64,000 bases of DNA from positions 4,652,501 to 4,716,500 of the forward strand of contig NZ_UGSI01000001.1 in NCBI RefSeq assembly GCF_900454495.1, read 5' to 3'. Position numbers and translations under genes: made by a program. Positions 38,910 through 47,280 of the stretch are shown in pieces. The stretch comes from Paenibacillus macerans (GTDB lineage Bacteria > Bacillota > Bacilli > Paenibacillales > Paenibacillaceae). Position 1 is the first letter of the stretch; each line of letters starts with the position of its first letter. Under the pieces are notes generated by a model, which saw only the letters and a program-made list of their open reading frames with translations, made no database searches and was not told where the DNA came from.

Positions 38910-41900
38910 TCACCTCCTTTCAAGCACAAGCTCCGGCTTGCTCTCGTAAACGCCGGTACGCAGGCCGATAAATTTGTTCTTCACGATAAAATAACCGTCT
39001 CCCGGCTCGAACTCCTTCTCCTGGGCGCCGTATGGGAGTCTGGCGTTAAACAGGCTTTGCTCCTTCAAGCTGCCGAGCAGCAGTCCGCACTGCTCTTCGC
39101 GGATCGCTTTGCCCAGACCGTCCCAATTGTTCGCCAGCTCGCCGGTCAAGTCGGCGGCCAGGACGGCGGCTTTCAGGCCGCGTTCCTGCTTCACGATCCG
39201 CTCCAGCAGCTCCTTCAGCGAGTATTGGTCGCCCTCCGTCAGCTCGCTGAGCTTGTCGAAGACGAACACGAGCTGCTTCCAGGAGCGGACCAGCGTCTCA
39301 GGATCACCCCCGGCTCTCCGCGTCTCCAGCAGCTTGGAGCGGCGCGCGTCAAGCTCTTCCTTGACGCCGTCCACGAACGAATACATATCTTCGATCTGCG
39401 CCAGATCGGTCACATACGGTTCGTTCATGATCGAGTACAGCCCCATCGCGCCGGAATCCAGCGCGTATACGGCGAGCCCTTCTTCGCCCAGGTTCGCGGC
39501 GAGCGCCCGGATCCAGGAGACGAGCTGCGTGCTTTTGCCGCTCAGCGGATCCCCGGCGATCATCAGCACCGGCGTCGCCGTCAGATCGACGAGCACCGGC
39601 TGGAGATCCTGGTCGCCAAGGCCGATGGCGATCCGGCTGCCGCTGGCGCCACGGTTGATTTCCGCCATGTCGATGCGGGCCGGCATGACCGGGATCGGCG
39701 TTGCCGGGCGGACCGTCCCGCTGCGGACAAGGGCGGCGTAGCGCTCCAGCGTCTGCTCCAGATCGGCCGCTTTGTACTCCGGCACGGCGGTCTGGAACTC
39801 CAGCGGCGGCTTCCCCCGCACCAGCGCGCGGCCGGCCAGCTTGGCCGGTTCGAGCCCTTCGGTGCGGCCGACGATGCCGTCGTATTCCCCCTTGTCCGTC
39901 AGCTGCAGCGTCACCGCCATTTTGAAATTGACGGCGAATTTGTAGCGGACAAGCGAAGCATTGGTGGCGGAAACGGCCATGTAAATGCCGTATTTTGCCC
40001 CTTCCCGGGCCAGCATCACCATCTTCTCGTCGACCGACTCATACGTTTCCGACAAGGCGAAATAGTTGTCGATGACGAGCACGATCGCCGGCAGCGAAAC
40101 GGGGGAGCTAGTGGCATTCGAGCTAGCGGCACTTGAACCGGTGGCACTTGTCCTGGCGGCAAACGCTCCGACGATATTCAGTTCTACGGAGCCTGTCCCG
40201 CTTGTAGCAACCGCCCCAGCGATATTCGTTCCGCCGATACCTCCCGCCCCGCCGCCGCCCTGGACGCCTCTTTCGCGGATGCCAGCGGCGTTTAGGCGGT
40301 AATCGTTGAACCCGTCGCTCCGTGTGTCCTCGAACAGCTTCTTCCGCTCCTTGATGGTCCGGAACACAAACAGCATGAATTGCTGGATAAGCGATTCCTG
40401 CTCCAGCGTCATCACGCCGCCGCAATGCGGAAGCTGCTCCAGCGCCCGGAACGAAGAGCCGCCGAAATCCATCACGTAGAGATGGACGTCCTCCGGCGAA
40501 TATTTATGCGCCAGGGACAGGCACAGCGTTTTCAGCAGATACGTTTTTCCCGTACCGGGAGCGCCGTACACAAACAGATTGCCTTCTTGGGCGAAATCGA
40601 TGCGCAGCGGCTCCTGGCGCTGGCCCCGCGGATCGTCGAGCAGGCCGATCGGCACGCTGAGCAGGTCGCCGCTCGGGGCCCAGCGGCCGAGGTCCGTCCG
40701 GAAGCCTTCCTCAGGACCGTAAATATCGTCCAGGTAGACGGTATCCGGCAGCGGCGGCAGCCACGGCCCTTTGAGCGGCTCGATTCCGTTCGCGCCGGAC
40801 ACCGCGATGATATGATCGACCATCGCCTTCAGTTGGGTCGGCATTTCCTTTTTGGCGATTTTCTCTTCTTCGCGCGGATAAATCTGCTCCGCCCGGCCAT
40901 GCAGCGATACTTCGTAAATGCGCTTGGCCCGGTTTTCCCGTTTGAGCAATTCGCCCTCCGGATCATAATCCGCGCCGGAGTAGGCCGACTGGAACAGCTC
41001 GAAAATTTCGTCGTGCCCGACCTGGATATACGCCCGGCCCGGCTCCTTGATCATCGCCGCGTCCGGGCGCTTGATCACGTCTTTGCTGTCCGTCTCGTCC
41101 TGCACCTTGAGACAAATCTTGAACTTGGAGTTGCTCCAGATCTGATCGTCGACGACGCCGGCCGGTTTTTGCGTGGCCAAAATCAGATGCACGCCAAGGC
41201 TTCGGCCGACCCGGGCCGCGCTGACCAGCTCCTTCATGAAATCGGGCTGATCCTGCTTCAGCTCGGCGAACTCGTCGGCGATCATGATCAGGTGCGGTAT
41301 CGCCGGCATGCTCGCCTGCTCGGAGCGGCTCCGGCTGTAGTACAGCTTCTGATAGCGGTCGATGTTGTTGACCCCGTATTCCGAGAACACGCGCTGCCTG
41401 CGCATCAATTCGCTTTTGATCGACAGCAGCGCCCGCGTCGTCTCGTTCCCGCCGAGGTTGGTGATCGTCCCGACGAGATGGGGCATCCCTTTGAAAACGT
41501 CGGCCATCCCGCCGCCTTTATAGTCGATCAGCACGAACACAACGTCATGCGGATGATAGTTCAGCGCCAGCGAGATGATGATGCTTTGCAAAAGTTCGCT
41601 TTTCCCCGAACCGGTCGTGCCGGCGACGAGCCCGTGCGGGCCGTGCCCGGTTTCGTGCATGTCCAGGTAAAACGGGTTCCCCCCGGCTTTGACGCCGATC
41701 GGCACGCTCATCCCCTTAAACGGCTTGTTGCGAATCCAGCGCGAGGCCACGTCCACTTCGCCCGCCGCTTTCGCGCCAAGCAGCTCGAGCAGCGTCAGCG
41801 AGACGGGCAGCGAAAACTGGGCGGCCGTGTTTTTGATGCGCAGCGGCGCTAGCCTCCGGGCCGCCTGATCCAGCTGGGCGAAGTCGGCCTTGTCGGGAAG

Positions 41901-43031
41901 GAAGGTGGATTTCTCCCCGGTTTCCCGATCCGCCAGCTCCCCGGTTTTGCCCTGCAGCAGCACGACCTGACGGCAGTTCATCGGCAGATAGGCCGCGCCC
42001 TGGGCGATAAACACCGACGACACGCCCAATGAAGCGCATTTGTTGTACAAATATTTGTGGATCGGTTCGTTTTCGAGCAAGCCGGGATCCTGAACGATAA
42101 ATACATAATGCGGAAGCATCGCCCCGCCTACCGTTTTCAGCTCGCGATCCTTGAGGACTTGGTACAGCTCGCCAAGCACCTGGTGCGCGATCGCCGGCCC
42201 GCACAGCAGGTACCGCGAATCGAAGCCGCCGGACCAGACGTGCGGCAAAGGCTTAAGCCAGTTCCAGCGGTCCAGTGTCTCCTCGGAGGCGAGCACGACA
42301 ACCCGCACGTCGTCATATCCGTGATGAGTCACCAGCTGCAGCACCAGCTTGGTCACCAAGTCCAGAGCCAACTCTTCTTCGCCGGCGATACCGCATATTT
42401 CCGCCTTCATCAGATTGACGGAAACCGGCACGTCGGGCACGCGTTCAAACTCCAGCGCCAACCGCTGCGGCTCCATCAGGAGCGGATCGCTCTCCAGAAT
42501 AATCGCCTGCTTCGTGTATTGGATCCGCCGCGCCGCCGGCACGCTGCCTACGCCGAGGCGCAGGGACAGAAAGTCCGGATACGACGGCGTCCGTTCCCAC
42601 AGCCGGCGGTCGAGCTGCTGAATGCGCTCCAGGCAAGCGGCAGGCTCCGGGTTCAGCTCGTTCATCGCCTTGATCTGCTGCTCGCGGGCCAGCGTCAGCT
42701 CGCTCCGGCAGTCGGCAATGAACTGCAGGTATTTTTTCTCCCGTTCCTTTTTCTTGTTTTTGTATTTGCGGATCTGCGCCGTGGCGCTCGTGAGCGACAC
42801 GATCAGCGTCATCACCGTCATGGCGATCGACAGCATCATGAACATCGATTGCGATGTGAGCGCCAGCAGGCCCGTGATCACCAGCATGACGGCCGGCGGC
42901 GCCAGCAGCGTAAACCAGGAAATTTCCGGCTTTTCATAGGCGTGCGGCGGCCCCGGAATCTCCAGCTCCCCGCCCGGCATTTCCGGCAGGAACCGGGGCT
43001 GGCGGTTAAACAAATGGTTTTCATTCATCAT
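38910..43031 (-). CDS. EssC-type type VII secretion ATPase lacking FHA domains, 1373 aa
   Basis: This is the motor of type VII secretion. Two membrane helices (residues about 42-85) are followed by three FtsK/SpoIIIE ATPase domains with P-loops GTTGSGKSE (about 470), GAPGTGKTY (about 821) and GDPLSGKST (about 1159). Domain 1 also has LIMIADEFAELK and domain 3 LVFVFDKLSE as Walker B regions. Staphylococcal EssC has two N-terminal FHA domains; they are absent here. Domain 2 carries an unusual Gly/Ala/Ser-rich insertion (residues about 922-978) before its Walker B. It overlaps the beta-propeller gene by 11 bp and directly precedes the WXG100 genes. Confidence 0.93.
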   Translation of the reverse strand: MMNENHLFNRQPRFLPEMPGGELEIPGPPHAYEKPEISWFTLLAPPAVMLVITGLLALTSQSMFMMLSIAMTVMTLIVSLTSATAQIRKYKNKKKEREKKYLQFIADCRSELTLAREQQIKAMNELNPEPAACLERIQQLDRRLWERTPSYPDFLSLRLGVGSVPAARRIQYTKQAIILESDPLLMEPQRLALEFERVPDVPVSVNLMKAEICGIAGEEELALDLVTKLVLQLVTHHGYDDVRVVVLASEETLDRWNWLKPLPHVWSGGFDSRYLLCGPAIAHQVLGELYQVLKDRELKTVGGAMLPHYVFIVQDPGLLENEPIHKYLYNKCASLGVSSVFIAQGAAYLPMNCRQVVLLQGKTGELADRETGEKSTFLPDKADFAQLDQAARRLAPLRIKNTAAQFSLPVSLTLLELLGAKAAGEVDVASRWIRNKPFKGMSVPIGVKAGGNPFYLDMHETGHGPHGLVAGTTGSGKSELLQSIIISLALNYHPHDVVFVLIDYKGGGMADVFKGMPHLVGTITNLGGNETTRALLSIKSELMRRQRVFSEYGVNNIDRYQKLYYSRSRSEQASMPAIPHLIMIADEFAELKQDQPDFMKELVSAARVGRSLGVHLILATQKPAGVVDDQIWSNSKFKICLKVQDETDSKDVIKRPDAAMIKEPGRAYIQVGHDEIFELFQSAYSGADYDPEGELLKRENRAKRIYEVSLHGRAEQIYPREEEKIAKKEMPTQLKAMVDHIIAVSGANGIEPLKGPWLPPLPDTVYLDDIYGPEEGFRTDLGRWAPSGDLLSVPIGLLDDPRGQRQEPLRIDFAQEGNLFVYGAPGTGKTYLLKTLCLSLAHKYSPEDVHLYVMDFGGSSFRALEQLPHCGGVMTLEQESLIQQFMLFVFRTIKERKKLFEDTRSDGFNDYRLNAAGIRERGVQGGGGAGGIGGTNIAGAVATSGTGSVELNIVGAFAARTSATGSSAASSNATSSPVSLPAIVLVIDNYFALSETYESVDEKMVMLAREGAKYGIYMAVSATNASLVRYKFAVNFKMAVTLQLTDKGEYDGIVGRTEGLEPAKLAGRALVRGKPPLEFQTAVPEYKAADLEQTLERYAALVRSGTVRPATPIPVMPARIDMAEINRGASGSRIAIGLGDQDLQPVLVDLTATPVLMIAGDPLSGKSTQLVSWIRALAANLGEEGLAVYALDSGAMGLYSIMNEPYVTDLAQIEDMYSFVDGVKEELDARRSKLLETRRAGGDPETLVRSWKQLVFVFDKLSELTEGDQYSLKELLERIVKQERGLKAAVLAADLTGELANNWDGLGKAIREEQCGLLLGSLKEQSLFNARLPYGAQEKEFEPGDGYFIVKNKFIGLRTGVYESKPELVLERR

Positions 43032-43857
43032 ATTGGCCTCGCGAATTCGTTATGACTTTGGCAGCCTGCCCGCCCGACAACGACATTTTGTGCCATTCGA
43101 AGCGGCTGCTGAAATACATTTCCCCGCCGATCACATGCAGATGATCCGCGCTGTCGCCGCAAATCCGGATTTTGCTCCCCAATTCCAAATCGATACGGTA
43201 GATCGTATCGGCATGCATCCGGTTGCTGCAGTACAGGTAACGCCCATCCGTGCACAAGCTGCCGGGGACAAGATCGTCATACGCCCGCGCACTCCCCGTA
43301 CGCAGGTCGAACACGGTCAGCAGGCGACGGTTTTTCTTGTCGGCGTAAACCAGCTTCTCCCCAAGCAGAAACAGCCCGGTGGCGGCCGCGTCGGACACGA
43401 TCTCCCGCTCGCTGCCGTCGGGGCGGCAGGTCCGAATCCCCAGATTCGTCGCGTAATAAATTTCGTCCCCGTCCATGGCAAAAGCCTCGACCGCCTCGTC
43501 GGCAATCCGGCTCTCTCCCCGGCCGTCCATCCGGAGGCGGTACAGCTTGCGGTCCTCTTCGTTGATATAGTAAAGCCAATCTCCCTGGCGGATCAGCCCC
43601 CCGCAAGGGGCCTGCGACACCGGCTCCACGGCCCCCGTCCGGGGATCGATCCGGCAGAGCCGATGGCCGCGCTGCTGGTCGCTTGCGTATATGCCGTCAT
43701 CGGCCGGGTTCATAAACCAGAAAACGCCGTCCAGCAGCTTCGTTTCCCCGCTTGCGGGATCGAGCCAAAACGTGCCGGAGTAATGGCAAATGTCCGTCAG
43801 CAGCAGCTTGCCGCCCGCCGCGAGCACAAGCCCGCTGCCGCCAAAATGATCGCCCAT
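43021..43857 (-). CDS. DUF5050-type beta-propeller protein, 278 aa
   Basis: The sequence is a run of about six blades with the pattern G-x-x-[IL]-Y-Y/F...DG (DGIYASDQQRGHRLCRIDPR, GDWLYYINEEDRKLYRLRMD, GDEIYYATNLGIRTCRPDGS, DGRYLYCSNRMHADTIYRID), typical of DUF5050/LpqB-like propellers. No signal peptide, so it is probably cytoplasmic or associated with the secretion ATPase. It sits between the YukD-like and EssC-type genes and may be an adaptor; function is inferred from position only. ATG 43857 follows AAAGGGGGAG. Confidence 0.72.
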   Translation of the reverse strand: MGDHFGGSGLVLAAGGKLLLTDICHYSGTFWLDPASGETKLLDGVFWFMNPADDGIYASDQQRGHRLCRIDPRTGAVEPVSQAPCGGLIRQGDWLYYINEEDRKLYRLRMDGRGESRIADEAVEAFAMDGDEIYYATNLGIRTCRPDGSEREIVSDAAATGLFLLGEKLVYADKKNRRLLTVFDLRTGSARAYDDLVPGSLCTDGRYLYCSNRMHADTIYRIDLELGSKIRICGDSADHLHVIGGEMYFSSRFEWHKMSLSGGQAAKVITNSRGQYDE

Positions 43858-43872
43858 CGATACTCCCCCTTT

Positions 43873-44103
43873 CTACACCAGCGTCAGCAGCGCCCCGGCC
43901 GCCACGCCTTCCTCCTCCAGCGTCCGGACCGGGTCCAGAATACGCCCAAGCGGCTCGGCCTGCAAACGATGCCCCGGCGAAACCGCAAGTCCGTAAGCGT
44001 CCGCCAGCATCTCCAGCAGCTCCGCCGAGGTGACGAACGGCGGAACCCACAGCTCCTTGCGGAAATGGGGCGCCTGAAAGGTCACCAGCATTATTTCATC
44101 CAT
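43873..44103 (-). CDS. YukD/EsaB-like ubiquitin-fold protein, 76 aa
   Basis: The size, the beta-grasp pattern (MLVTFQAPHFRKELWVPPFV, SAELLEMLADAYGL) and the C-terminal LEEEGVAAGALLTLV match YukD/EsaB, a small ubiquitin-like cytoplasmic component of type VII secretion. It lies 15 bp before the beta-propeller gene and just after the TadE-like genes, at the seam between the pilus-type and type VII-type parts of the cluster. GGAGGAAGG precedes ATG 44103; an internal ATG four codons later is possible. Confidence 0.8.
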   Translation of the reverse strand: MDEIMLVTFQAPHFRKELWVPPFVTSAELLEMLADAYGLAVSPGHRLQAEPLGRILDPVRTLEEEGVAAGALLTLV

Positions 44104-44122
44104 CCGAAGCCCTTCCTCCTCG

Positions 44123-44626
44123 TCAGTTTGTGATCGTCAGCACCAGGACCCGTTCCTCCTTGAGCTGGTAATCGACATCTTCCCCGGCCGCCGCCGCCAG
44201 CTTCAAGTATTTGGTCTTGAATTTATAATCGGAAACGGCCTCCAGCGTGACCTTGGTCACGACTTGCTCGCGCTTCGGGTCGGTCTCCTCGTCGAAATCG
44301 AGCTTAACGGTAAAATCGTTGTACTTGCCGTCGTTGGATCTAAACTCCAGTTCCGTGTTGCTTGCCCCCGGATTTTTTCGGGTGACGTTCATCGCCGCTT
44401 CAAACGCATCGGAGAAATACTCCGCAAATTTATCCTCGTTCACCTTCGCATCCAAATTCCGCTGGAATTCGTATTCCAGGCTGCGGTCCCTGGCGGACCG
44501 GGCCGAGTTGGACAGCGCCGTGCCAAGGATGATGTTTTCCCGGCCCAAATTGAGCAGCTCCACCAGCGGTTCGAGCAAAACCGAAGCGAGGATGACGACG
44601 AGTACGCCGATCGCTATGTTTTTCAT
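44123..44626 (-). CDS. TadE-like pseudopilin 2, 167 aa
   Basis: One N-terminal membrane helix (IAIGVLVVILASVLLEPLVE) is followed by an extracytoplasmic domain with LEYEFQRNLDAKVNEDKFAE and a beta-rich C-terminus. Length and layout resemble TadE/TadF minor pilins, though the TadE signature (RGxxxVE) is absent, so the call rests on layout and context. It overlaps the sister gene upstream in ATGA (44623-44626). Confidence 0.6.
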   Translation of the reverse strand: MKNIAIGVLVVILASVLLEPLVELLNLGRENIILGTALSNSARSARDRSLEYEFQRNLDAKVNEDKFAEYFSDAFEAAMNVTRKNPGASNTELEFRSNDGKYNDFTVKLDFDEETDPKREQVVTKVTLEAVSDYKFKTKYLKLAAAAGEDVDYQLKEERVLVLTITN

Positions 44627-45126
44627 GGCTCATCGCCCCACTGATCGAGGTATTCGTAATATTCCAGGTCCTTGTAATGCTTCAGCCCCGTCGCCGTCAG
44701 CGAAAACGAAACCGGAATTTCCCGCTCGTATTTTTTGCCCCAAAGCTCGATGCTGAGCGGATATACCGCCTCGATCGTCACTTTGACCGGCTTTCCCCGC
44801 TGGCGGTAAGGTTTTTCGTATTCCGTCAGATCCTCGTAATAGGACGCATCGTCGTAGCCGATGGCGTCGTCGCCGTCCGCATTTTTCGCGATAATTTCCA
44901 CGTCGTCCGCCTTCTGCCTGTAAATCGGGCGTTCCCGCAGCCGCTCCAGCGCATCGTCATAGTACGTTTGCTTCAAATAATTGTCGCTCGCCGCCACCTG
45001 GGACACGTTAAACGTCTCGATCACCAGCGTCATGTACCAGGGAAAAAAGTAGATCAGGTTCGTGAACAGCAGGATGCAGACGGTAACCAGTATGGATACG
45101 AGGATCGACTTGGCAAAAGCTCGCAT
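44623..45126 (-). CDS. TadE-like pseudopilin 1, 167 aa
   Basis: Same size and layout as its downstream neighbour: membrane helix (residues 5-32, ILVSILVTVCILLFTNLIYF), then a polar domain rich in Tyr, Asp and Glu (YRQKADDVEIIAKNADGDDA). The pair is translationally coupled through ATGA. They presumably form part of the pilus-like shaft or a periplasm-spanning adaptor. Family assignment is by context. Confidence 0.6.
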   Translation of the reverse strand: MRAFAKSILVSILVTVCILLFTNLIYFFPWYMTLVIETFNVSQVAASDNYLKQTYYDDALERLRERPIYRQKADDVEIIAKNADGDDAIGYDDASYYEDLTEYEKPYRQRGKPVKVTIEAVYPLSIELWGKKYEREIPVSFSLTATGLKHYKDLEYYEYLDQWGDEP

Positions 45127-45156
45127 GTCAGTTCTCCTGTCTGTCCGAAATTGAGA

Positions 45157-45381
45157 TTATGCCGAGGCTCCCGTCATTTCATTGATCAGCCTCATAAAGA
45201 AATCCCATGTATCGTTCACCCAATTGGGCAGGTTTCCTCTAACGATGCCGACGATTATTCCGATGATAATGATGACTGCCACGGTAGCAGCAATCTGCTT
45301 TATGCCGAATTCCCCGGTCTCATCCTCCCAAAACGCACGGATTCCTTTCTTTGGACTCGCTTGTTTTTCCACCTGTTTCAT
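45157..45381 (-). CDS. Flp-pilin-like small hydrophobic protein, 74 aa
   Basis: The segment FWEDETGEFGIKQIAATVAV followed by IIIIGIIVGIV mirrors Flp prepilins (basic leader, acidic DEEG stretch, E-[YF]-G, then a 20-residue hydrophobic helix). The glycine expected five residues before the conserved Glu is missing, so class III prepilin cleavage is doubtful, and no TadV/CpaA peptidase gene is nearby. After the helix comes a short amphipathic tail. It is the only candidate for the major subunit. GGGGAGG precedes ATG 45381. Confidence 0.6.
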   Translation of the reverse strand: MKQVEKQASPKKGIRAFWEDETGEFGIKQIAATVAVIIIIGIIVGIVRGNLPNWVNDTWDFFMRLINEMTGASA

Positions 45382-45418
45382 CGTGACAACCTCCCCTTAA
45401 CTCCTTATTTTTAGATGT

Positions 45419-46300
45419 TTATTGAAACATTTGAATGGAATCCATGATCGTAAATAGATAGTAGATGCCGATATACAGCGCGAGAATCCCGATCAGCACG
45501 AACTGAATCCGGCCGTTGGTCCGCTCCCGCCGCTCCAGCTCCTCCTCCAAAAAACGAATCCGGAAGCTGTCGATTTCGTTTTTGAGATACACCATCTGCG
45601 AAATGTTGTCATACCCCTTTAGCCGGGTTTCCATCAAATCGCAAAACTTGATGATATAGTGAATCGGCACCCGCCGCTTTAGCTGCTTCAGCGCGAATTC
45701 CTCGCCGTATTCGATATTGTCCAGCATCACCCCAAGCTCCTCGGCCATGTCGGCGTTGGCGTTCGGCAGGTAATCGCGGATCACGTCGGCCAAATAGATG
45801 TTGATCGACTTCGAATACTGGTAGTACACCATGCTGTAAAACCCCGGGAAATCGCGGGCGATGTTGCGGTTTTTGCGCTCGATTTTTTTCTCCATCTCCG
45901 ACACCGGGTACAGCCAGCCCAAAATGATAAAGATCGCCGCCACGCAGCCGAGCAGCCGGTTGGCGCTCAGGACGACCGCGGTCACCAGCACCGCGCCGCC
46001 GGTATACAAAATCTGCTCGAGCCGCAGTTCCTCCGGGGTCATCGTCAGATCGAGCCTGTCCAGCATTTTTTTAAACCGCAGCCGCTCCGCGCCGCCTAGC
46101 AGGGGCCTGACGTATTTTACCGCGGCGTTTTTCTTCCATGTCCGCAGCTTCTCCCGGAACCGGGCGTGTTTCCGCTCCTTCAAATACTTGCGGTTGCGCT
46201 TCTTCTGCTTGGCCTGCACCGGCTTGAAAATCGGGTAAGCGAACACCTTGACTAGGTAAATGATCGACACCAGCGCGGCCAGCTTCGCCAAAAGCGTCAT
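45419..46300 (-). CDS. TadC-like inner membrane platform protein, 293 aa
   Basis: A T2SSF-type membrane protein with TM segments near residues 3-20, 105-145 and 270-290 and a central cytoplasmic domain (ARDFPGFYSMVYYQYSKSIN, EFALKQLKRRVPIHYIIKFC). It pairs with the TadB-like protein to form the platform rotated by the CpaF-type ATPase. Start and preceding stop overlap by 4 bp. Confidence 0.82.
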   Translation of the reverse strand: MTLLAKLAALVSIIYLVKVFAYPIFKPVQAKQKKRNRKYLKERKHARFREKLRTWKKNAAVKYVRPLLGGAERLRFKKMLDRLDLTMTPEELRLEQILYTGGAVLVTAVVLSANRLLGCVAAIFIILGWLYPVSEMEKKIERKNRNIARDFPGFYSMVYYQYSKSINIYLADVIRDYLPNANADMAEELGVMLDNIEYGEEFALKQLKRRVPIHYIIKFCDLMETRLKGYDNISQMVYLKNEIDSFRIRFLEEELERRERTNGRIQFVLIGILALYIGIYYLFTIMDSIQMFQ

Positions 46301-47280
46301 TTCAGCTCACCGCCAATCCCCAGATCCCCCTGCAAAGTCTGCGTCCGGGCAAAGCTGAGGCAGATGATGCTGATCATCACCGTATTGATGACCTTTCCGT
46401 AGCTGGCGTAGAGCATAAATTCGCGAAAGTCTTTGACGGACAAGGCATATATGAAAAACAACACGATAATCGCGGTTTTCAGCAGAAAATCCCGGTTCAT
46501 CTTGCGGAAAATCCGGTCCTTGCGCGCGTTGATTTCCCGCAGCACCGCGTTTTCGTCCACGATGTCGAGGAAGATGTCGGCCATCCCTTTGCGCTCGTTG
46601 TATTCGAACACGATGGCTTTTTTCGTGAAGTTGTCGAATTTCGGACCAAGCTGCCGGTTCAGCACGGTGATCGCCTGCTTGAAGGAATAGCCGTTGTTTT
46701 CGCAGTTGTCGATAAACTGCTGAAAGTAGGGCCGGATGCTCGGGCGAATGTATTCGTCGCTTTCCATCACTTTTTTGATCGCGACCAGCACCCCTTCCCG
46801 GGCGAGCGGGCAGATGATGTCCTCGGCATCCATGATGCTCTCCAGCTTCTCCGCCTTGATCGCCTTCGACTGCATGGTGAAATACGTGAGCAGGCCAACG
46901 AATATGGCGATCGTAATAACGACCGATAAGGTGACGTTCTCCATAAAAAGAATGATCACCAGCACCATGACGGCAAACGCGATGCACAAAAGGGAGGTGA
47001 AGCTTTCGAGCGTCAACGGCAAGTTGAAGTCGAGAATAAGCCCTTCCACCAGCCGGTTGTATTTGGCGTAGATGTTCTCCTTCCGCTTCACGATCCGCTC
47101 TTTTTTGATCCGCTCCACATAACGTTTGGTGTTGTACCTGCCGAGGTATTCCGCCAGCGTATCCAGCATCCCGAGGAAAAAACGTCCCGTGCCTTCAAAA
47201 AAACGCACCTCAAACACGGCGTTGAATACGATGAAAGCGGCGATGCCCAGCAGCAGACTAATGGCTGAAATCGTATCCAT
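46297..47280 (-). CDS. TadB-like inner membrane platform protein, 327 aa
   Basis: Membrane helices at the N-terminus, two in the middle (LLCIAFAVMVLVIILFMENV; VVITIAIFVGLLTYFTMQ) and two at the C-terminus flank a T2SSF-like cytoplasmic domain (IRPYFQQFIDNCENNGYSFK, FEYNERKGMADIFLDIVDEN). It is the expected partner of the TadC-like protein. ATG 47280 is chosen because GAGGAG lies 10 bp upstream; the ATG at 47289 abuts that ribosome binding site. Confidence 0.8.
   Translation of the reverse strand: MDTISAISLLLGIAAFIVFNAVFEVRFFEGTGRFFLGMLDTLAEYLGRYNTKRYVERIKKERIVKRKENIYAKYNRLVEGLILDFNLPLTLESFTSLLCIAFAVMVLVIILFMENVTLSVVITIAIFVGLLTYFTMQSKAIKAEKLESIMDAEDIICPLAREGVLVAIKKVMESDEYIRPSIRPYFQQFIDNCENNGYSFKQAITVLNRQLGPKFDNFTKKAIVFEYNERKGMADIFLDIVDENAVLREINARKDRIFRKMNRDFLLKTAIIVLFFIYALSVKDFREFMLYASYGKVINTVMISIICLSFARTQTLQGDLGIGGELK

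Noticed and set aside
43033..44133. 366-codon plus-strand frame
   Set aside because: Antisense to the beta-propeller and YukD-like genes; His/Arg/Gln-rich, typical of a shadow frame in GC-rich DNA.
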